In this document: positions 32,310 to 36,608 of the stretch, piece by piece
How positions within the stretch are numbered: position 1 is the first letter of the stretch
How the letters are laid out: each line of letters begins with the position of its first letter
Assembly (NCBI GenBank): GCA_017440565.1
Contig: JAFSHA010000127.1
Span: forward strand, 1 to 36,608
From: Eggerthellaceae bacterium
Lineage (GTDB): Bacteria > Actinomycetota > Coriobacteriia > Coriobacteriales > Eggerthellaceae
Direction of reading: 5' to 3'
DNA length: 36,608 bases
Program-made: the position numbers and the translations under genes
Notes under the pieces: generated by a model
The model's database searches: none
What the model was told of the DNA's origin: nothing
The model's input: only the letters and a program-made list of their open reading frames with translations

Positions 32310-33598
32310 GAGCGGTAATCTCCGTTGATCGAAACGTAGTCGTGCGAGAAATCGCAGGTCCAAATGGTAGTACCCTCACCGCCGGCGCCCAAGTCCACCT
32401 CGATGACAATCTCGGGCTCCTCGAAGCGACGCAAGGCCTCGTCCTCATCGAAGGGAACGGTCAGGCCATCGCGGCACACAGGCATGCCCATGATCTCGAT
32501 GTACACGTTCTCCTGGGCAAAGTGCGCGCCCGAGCGCCCGAGCGCCCCGGCAATACGACCCCAGTTGGCGTCATGACCGAAGATGGCGGTCTTGACAAGC
32601 GGCGAGTTGGCCACGGCGCGGGCCGCGAGATCGGCTTCGGCGGGGGTAGCCGCGCCGTAAACGCTCACGGTCACAAGCTTCGTCGCGCCTTCGCCATCGG
32701 TTGCCATGAGGCGGGCAAGCGCCGCGCACACCTGGTTCACCGCCGCCTGAAGCGCCTCGAACGCGGGGGTGCCAGGTTCGAAAGGCGCAGCTTCGGGTGC
32801 GGCGGCACCGCTTGCAAACATGAAGCAGGTGTCGTTGGTGGAAGTGTCGGAATCAACCGTGACCTTATTGAAGCTCATGTTGACGGCGGTCTTGAGCGCA
32901 GTGTGCAGGTGCGGGGCAGCCACAGGTGCATCGGTGGTGATGACCGAAATCATGGTTGCCATGTTGGGCATGATCATGCCCGAGCCCTTCGCCATGCCAC
33001 CCACGGTGAAGGTCACACCCGGATACCCGATGGCATCACCCGAAAACGTAACGGCGCATTCCTTCGGGACGGTGTCGGTGGTCATGATGGCACGCGCCGC
33101 ATCCGCACCGCCCTGCTTGGAAACCTGCTGCCATGCGGCGGGGACTCCCACCTCGAACGGCTCCATGGACAGATGAACGCCAATGACGCCCGTCGAGGCA
33201 ACGACCACCTCATCGGCAGTGCATCCTACGACGTCAGCCGTGATGGCGGCCATCTTCCGAGCGTTTTCGCGTCCGGGTTCGCCCGTTGCGGCGTTGGCGC
33301 AACCGGAGTTCACAACCACCGCGCGCGCCGTTCCGTAGGCAGGACCGCCCACGCCGCCTTCGCTCAGATGCTCTTTGGAAACCTGCACCGGCGCAGCGCA
33401 GAAGATGTTCTGGGTAAACACGCCCGCGCACGCGCAGGGCTCATCGGCCACGACAAGCGCCATGTCCAGGCGGCCGGGGTTTTTCCGGAAGCCCGCGTGA
33501 ACGCCCGCGGCCTTAAACCCCGCAGCCGAGGTGACGCCGCCGTCCTCCACGAAGGAGCAGCCGAACCTGGCCGCGTATGCATCGTTGGTAATGCTCAT
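32306..33598 (-). CDS. argJ: Glutamate N-acetyltransferase / ornithine acetyltransferase
   Basis: 430 residues. ArgJ is a self-cleaving N-terminal-nucleophile enzyme that recycles the acetyl group from acetylornithine to glutamate. The autocleavage nucleophile is T215 in KGSGMIMPNMATM. The C-terminal YVSINGDYRS is the family hallmark. A conserved NKVTVDSDTSTND block lies mid-protein. Whether it is bifunctional (also using acetyl-CoA) cannot be read from sequence, but no argA or argE is seen nearby. It sits 12 bases after argC. Confidence 0.97.
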   Translation of the reverse strand: MSITNDAYAARFGCSFVEDGGVTSAAGFKAAGVHAGFRKNPGRLDMALVVADEPCACAGVFTQNIFCAAPVQVSKEHLSEGGVGGPAYGTARAVVVNSGCANAATGEPGRENARKMAAITADVVGCTADEVVVASTGVIGVHLSMEPFEVGVPAAWQQVSKQGGADAARAIMTTDTVPKECAVTFSGDAIGYPGVTFTVGGMAKGSGMIMPNMATMISVITTDAPVAAPHLHTALKTAVNMSFNKVTVDSDTSTNDTCFMFASGAAAPEAAPFEPGTPAFEALQAAVNQVCAALARLMATDGEGATKLVTVSVYGAATPAEADLAARAVANSPLVKTAIFGHDANWGRIAGALGRSGAHFAQENVYIEIMGMPVCRDGLTVPFDEDEALRRFEEPEIVIEVDLGAGGEGTTIWTCDFSHDYVSINGDYRS

Positions 33599-33610
33599 TT
33601 CCCCGCCTTC

Positions 33611-34678
33611 CTACACTGGAACGGAAATCATGCTCAGGCCGCAATCCTGCGGCAGACCGCACACTATGTTGGCGCACTGAACCGCCTGACCAGCCGCGCC
33701 CTTACCCAAGTTGTCGATGGCACCCGTGGCAATGATCATGCGCGCGCCCTCATGCAGCGCCACGCCCACGTGCGCGCGATTCGTGCCCGCCACCGATGCG
33801 GTCTTGGGCTGCACACCCGCCGGCATGACCTCGACCAAGGGCGATTCAGCGTAAAAATCCTGATAGAGAGCCACAAGCTCCTTGATGGTAGGCGTCGGCG
33901 CGCCGGGAGCAAGCGGCATGGTGACCGTCGAGAGCAAACCGCGGTTCAGCGGAGCCAGATGCGGCGTGAACACGAGACGGCCCTCAAGCCCCAATATTTG
34001 CTCGATCTCCGGCGTGTGGCGATGCGTTCCCACGCCGTACGCCTCGAGGTTTTCGTTGGCGAAGCAGAAGTGCGTGCGCTCGGTTGCCTTCTTGCCCGCG
34101 CCCGTGATGCCCGAGATGGCATCGACGATAACGACGCCCGCAGGATCGACGAGCCCCGCACGAATGGCCGGAGCCGCAGCGAGCGAAGTTGCCGTGGGAT
34201 AGCATCCCGCGCAGCCCACGAGCACGGCCTTTCCCTGCGCATGCTGGGCAGCCGCCTTCGCCAGACCCTCCGCGAACAGCTCGGGAAGGCCGAACGCAGC
34301 GCCCTCAAGCAAGTCGCACGCCACGTGGGGGGTCTTGTACCACTGCTCATATACGGCGGGATCCTTCAGGCGGAAGTCAGCCGAAAGATCAATAACCGTC
34401 ACGCCCTGAGCCAAAAGCTCGGGCGCAGCACCCATGGCCGCCGTGTGCGGCACCGCCAAAAACACCACGTCGCATTGCGCGAAATCGGTGTTGGCATGGG
34501 TGGAGAAAGCCAACTCGGTGACGCCGCAAAACGCCGGGTACGCCTCGGCCAGCGGCGTGCCGTCAAGCGCGTCCGACGTTGCCGCCACCAGCTCAAACTC
34601 GGGGTGGGCCAGAAGAATGCGGCACAGCTCGATTCCCGCGAATCCCGCTGCACCTACGACGCCTGCTTTAATGGACAT
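33611..34678 (-). CDS. argC: N-acetyl-gamma-glutamyl-phosphate reductase
   Basis: 355 residues; reduces acetylglutamyl phosphate to the semialdehyde with NADPH. The dinucleotide-binding start is VVGAAGFAGIEL (7-18). The catalytic Cys is C159 in VGCAGCYPTATS, and a conserved His lies in GTHRHTPEI. It is the first gene of the arg cluster. The cluster order argC-J-B-D-G-H lacks argF and a repressor gene. It is preceded by a long leader with a terminator-like hairpin about 40 bases before the start. Confidence 0.97.
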   Translation of the reverse strand: MSIKAGVVGAAGFAGIELCRILLAHPEFELVAATSDALDGTPLAEAYPAFCGVTELAFSTHANTDFAQCDVVFLAVPHTAAMGAAPELLAQGVTVIDLSADFRLKDPAVYEQWYKTPHVACDLLEGAAFGLPELFAEGLAKAAAQHAQGKAVLVGCAGCYPTATSLAAAPAIRAGLVDPAGVVIVDAISGITGAGKKATERTHFCFANENLEAYGVGTHRHTPEIEQILGLEGRLVFTPHLAPLNRGLLSTVTMPLAPGAPTPTIKELVALYQDFYAESPLVEVMPAGVQPKTASVAGTNRAHVGVALHEGARMIIATGAIDNLGKGAAGQAVQCANIVCGLPQDCGLSMISVPV

Positions 34679-35040
34679 ATTCGAAACCTCGATTCCTCGA
34701 AGAAAAGGGCCAACACGAAAACGCTCCGCAAACCAAGGGGAGCGTCAAAGGGAAATATGCGCGATAGCCGAGATAAACCGCGGGAGAAACCCGCATGACG
34801 GACCGATGGAAAAGACTTGGCGCCGCTCACAAGCCATCGCGCATCGCGCGTCGTCGCAGACGCGTTGCAAACGCCAGAGCCTGTGCCATATGTACGCCGC
34901 TCAAGTTCACTCGTAATCCTCGGTTCAAAGGAAGGCCCGCAGCCGCATGCCGCGCCCAGCCGTTCCAGACAAGTGCATATTCTATCCCTCTTCGGGGAAA
35001 AGTGCGTGTAAATATGCTGTTTCAAGCGCAAAACAGCCGA
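34679..35040 (-). promoter_or_regulatory. Long leader of the arg operon with candidate attenuator
   Basis: About 395 bases separate argC from xth. On the minus strand ACGCTCC (34739-34745) pairs with GGAGCGT (34721-34727) and runs into TTTTCGTG, an intrinsic-terminator shape 43 bases before argC. Further upstream lie a GCGGG/CCCGC hairpin and a TAGAAT -10 candidate near 34980. A GCTGTTT-N8-AAACAGC inverted repeat (35016-35037) could be an ArgR-type or other operator. No T-box core (GGTGGNACC) is present. A leader peptide is not evident. Confidence 0.45.
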
Positions 35041-35060
35041 TAAACGCGCGGGAACGCGCG
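35041..35060 (-). terminator. xth terminator
   Basis: CGCGCG-TTCC-CGCGCG on the minus strand, a perfect 6-bp stem, is followed by TTTATC. It lies 14 bases past the xth stop and before the arg promoter region. Confidence 0.65.
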
Positions 35061-35074
35061 AGGACGATCGAGCG

Positions 35075-35977
35075 CTAAGCCAGATCGAGCTCGAGGCCTA
35101 CCGGACAGTGGTCGCTGCCAAACACTTCCGCGTAGATGCTGGCCGAGCCTACACGTTCACGCAGGGCCTCGCTTACCAAGAAGTAGTCGATGCGCCACCC
35201 CGCATTGTTGGCACGCGCGTTGAACCGGTAGCTCCACCACGAGTACGCGCCCACCGCATCGGGGTGCAGTGCGCGGAACGTGTCAACGAAACCAGCTTCC
35301 ACCAGCTGGGTGAACTTGCCGCGCTCCTCGTCGGAAAAGCCCGCGTTACCGCGGTTGGGCCCGGGATTTTTCAGGTCGATCTCGTTGTGGGCTACGTTGA
35401 AGTCGCCGCACATGACAACCGGCTTGGGATCAGCGATTTCGCCAGGCATCGTCAAGGCAAACTCGACGCCCGCCGCCGCATCGAGCCGGGTTTCGCGCGA
35501 AGCATTCGCCTCCTGCGCCAGGGGATCCTGTGCGCGAATGAACTCCACAGGCACACCCGCTGGCAGTACGCCCTCCTCAAGACCCTTGCAGAAATCGCGG
35601 AAAGCGTCGTCCCACTCCATGCGGTGGTCGATGCGCGCGAGACCGTCTTGCGCGTTAGGCGTGTACACGCACACGAACCAGAACTGGTCGAACTCGACGG
35701 CCACGATGCGGCCTTCGGCGTCTAGGTGCTCGCTTCCCAATCCGTGCAGCACGCGCAAAGGCTCCTGCTTGCAAAACACCGCCGTGCCCGAATAGCCCTT
35801 CTTCTGCGCATAGCTCCAGTACTGGTGATAGCCGGGCAAGTCCAGCTCAACCTGGCCCGCCTGCAGCTTCGTCTCCTGCAAGGCGAACACATCGGCGCCA
35901 AATTCGTCGAAAATGGCCTGGAAGTCCTTCTTCAAAACGGCGCGCAAGCCGTTCACATTCCAAGAGATAAGCCGCAT
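35075..35977 (-). CDS. xth: Exodeoxyribonuclease III
   Basis: 300 residues from ATG 35977 (AAAGGG site). It is an AP endonuclease and 3'-phosphodiesterase/exonuclease of base-excision repair. Motifs: MRLISWNVNGLRA with the metal-binding Asn, LQETKL with the metal Glu, YTPNAQ, MCGDFNVAH with catalytic Asp/Asn, NAGWRIDYFLVS, and the terminal GSDHCPV with the Asp-His pair. About 35 extra residues (roughly 140-175, Ala/Glu-rich) sit between CKGLEEGV and the GDFN strand, where ExoIII normally has a short loop. A longer in-frame start at 36184 crosses the inverted-repeat element and is not preferred. Confidence 0.93.
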   Translation of the reverse strand: MRLISWNVNGLRAVLKKDFQAIFDEFGADVFALQETKLQAGQVELDLPGYHQYWSYAQKKGYSGTAVFCKQEPLRVLHGLGSEHLDAEGRIVAVEFDQFWFVCVYTPNAQDGLARIDHRMEWDDAFRDFCKGLEEGVLPAGVPVEFIRAQDPLAQEANASRETRLDAAAGVEFALTMPGEIADPKPVVMCGDFNVAHNEIDLKNPGPNRGNAGFSDEERGKFTQLVEAGFVDTFRALHPDAVGAYSWWSYRFNARANNAGWRIDYFLVSEALRERVGSASIYAEVFGSDHCPVGLELDLA

Positions 35978-36110
35978 GGGCGCACCCTTTCCGTATATCC
36001 CGAAGCACCAAACCGCCGGCGCCTTACTGCTTGTGCTAAAGGATACCCTAGAAACCTGTCGGGCAACCATGGGCTCCAAAAACTGGTCTTCGAACGTTTG
36101 CCGAGCAGAC

Positions 36111-36279
36111 TTGTGTTCAAAAAACGCATCCTTGTAGGCACACAGCCGCCCATCGCGTTCGAAAACGCCAAGTTTACTGGACATTTTTCCTTTGAATGTT
36201 GAATATCTTTCCTCCCATAGGCAGAAACCAACGGTTTGTCATACCGACCTGCCTACAAGGATGCGCTTTTTGAACACAA
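36111..36279. repeat. 169-bp element with 30-bp inverted repeats
   Basis: Arms 36111-36140 and 36250-36279 are reverse complements with a single mismatch; the interior is 109 bp. No transposase or clear target-site duplication is visible. Read outward from the centre, both arms encode AYKDA(F/L)FEH(K/N). The one difference changes a Phe to Leu codon, so the arms may be inverted copies of a coding-like repeat. It could be a MITE or a recombination remnant. Confidence 0.75.
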
Positions 36280-36418
36280 CATCGAAACGCCCCTAAACCA
36301 GAATTGACACGGGCGATCTAGCCCGCTGCCGAAGCGCAGGTCGAACACGGGGTTTTGGCGGGAGGCCCAGGCTCCTATCAGACGCATGTCGATCTTGGTT
36401 TAACACAGCCTCGCATGC

Positions 36419-36510
36419 TTACGCGGGATTCGAGCCACCCTCGATGCTGAATCCCTCGCTGAAGGCGCTCGGGGTGACCACGGTGCCGCCCGATTGCTCG
36501 ACCACGCCTA
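36419..36510 (-). pseudogene. Possible C-terminal gene remnant
   Basis: A minus-strand frame reads GVVEQSGGTVVTPSAF, then SEGFSIEGGSNPA and a TAA at 36419-36421. It has protein-like composition, but upstream it runs into the direct-repeat zone and has no start. The family is not recognised. It could be the tail of a gene cut off by rearrangement, or chance. Confidence 0.3.
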
Positions 36511-36513
36511 TTT

Positions 36514-36571
36514 GGAAAATCCGAATAAATTTGTCGGAAAATCCGAATTTTTCAACTGGGAAAATCCGAAT
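36514..36571. repeat. Three direct repeats GGAAAATCCGAAT
   Basis: Exact 13-bp copies lie at 36514-36526, 36536-36548 and 36559-36571, spaced 22 and 23 bp (about two helical turns). A partial copy GGAAAATC lies at 36591-36598. TACAAT (36577-36582) follows, so the repeats probably form a multi-site operator for a gene just right of the window. Confidence 0.8.
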
Positions 36572-36608
36572 AGATCTACAATATAGCCAAGGAAAATCAG
36601 AAGCGCAT

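Larger units (their letters stand above)
36280..36608. other. Right-end region without a complete gene
   Basis: No full ORF with family support is found. The stretch holds a possible C-terminal gene remnant (36419-36510, minus), three spaced direct repeats (36514-36571) and a likely promoter near 36577-36582 reading out of the window. Confidence 0.6.

Noticed and set aside
32342-34798. Long plus-strand frame opposite argJ and argC
   Set aside because: It is a shadow of two certain arginine genes and is extremely rich in His and Arg.
34679-35040. T-box riboswitch in the arg leader
   Set aside because: The GGTGGNACC antiterminator bulge and a specifier loop are not present.
35978-36184. N-terminal extension of xth to the ATG at 36184
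   Set aside because: It has a fair ribosome-binding site, but the added residues lie in the inverted-repeat element and the ExoIII fold starts exactly at MRLISWNVNG. It is kept only as an alternative.
36400-36440. tRNA T-arm-like sequence (CTCGAATCC, minus strand)
   Set aside because: The flanking bases do not form a T-stem and no anticodon or D arm is found, so it is better read as the end of a gene remnant.
1-36608. CRISPR array
   Set aside because: No set of three or more repeats of 24-40 bp with regular unique spacers is present. The 13-bp triple repeat at the right end is too short and too closely spaced.

Overview
The window is GC-rich (roughly 60% or more by eye) and gene-dense. Its gene content suggests a strict anaerobe of the Coriobacteriia, most likely Eggerthellaceae (relatives of Eggerthella, Gordonibacter, Adlercreutzia or Slackia). 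The clues are an oxygen-sensitive class III ribonucleotide reductase, a DMSO-reductase-type molybdopterin enzyme with a divergent regulator, small zinc-ribbon proteins, and a de novo arginine cluster. The genus assignment is inference; no rRNA gene is present.

Layout. (1) 1-7.7 kb: leuS (minus), a membrane LTA-synthase-like phosphoglycerol transferase (plus) with a hairpin-rich leader, a zinc-ribbon protein, an orphan LytTR response regulator, and the ribosome-assembly GTPase EngB. (2) 7.8-12.6 kb: a purine block. It has a PurF-like protein that lacks the N-terminal catalytic Cys but keeps the Fe-S cysteines and PRPP loop, and an IMP dehydrogenase of the Tritrichomonas-like subtype. Between them sits a Phd/RelE-type toxin-antitoxin pair. 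The pair is bracketed by two copies of the purF-like 3' end plus its terminator, and is followed by an internally deleted aldo/keto reductase. (3) 12.7-19.6 kb: a likely catabolic or respiratory module on the minus strand (molybdopterin catalytic subunit, four-cluster Fe-S subunit, VOC/glyoxalase-fold protein, MFS transporter). A divergent gene encodes a Fic-fold protein with a ruined catalytic motif and a winged-helix-like C terminus, probably its regulator. (4) 19.9-27.2 kb: a small helix-turn-helix-like protein, a possible structured RNA, a PhoR/PhoB-like two-component system, an MscS channel, and nrdG/nrdD under tandem NrdR boxes. (5) 27.2-36 kb: argCJBDGH (minus) with a leader terminator, then an exonuclease III gene with an unusual insertion. 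(6) 36.1-36.6 kb: no complete gene, but a 169-bp inverted-repeat element, a possible gene remnant, and three evenly spaced 13-bp direct repeats in front of a likely promoter.

Functionally, most of the window is housekeeping (leucyl-tRNA, purine, arginine, dNTP and ribosome biogenesis). The accessory interest lies in the toxin-antitoxin islet at 9.2-10.4 kb, the molybdopterin/Fic module, and the repeat-rich right end. All family assignments come from reading motifs and recalled family features; no database search was run.
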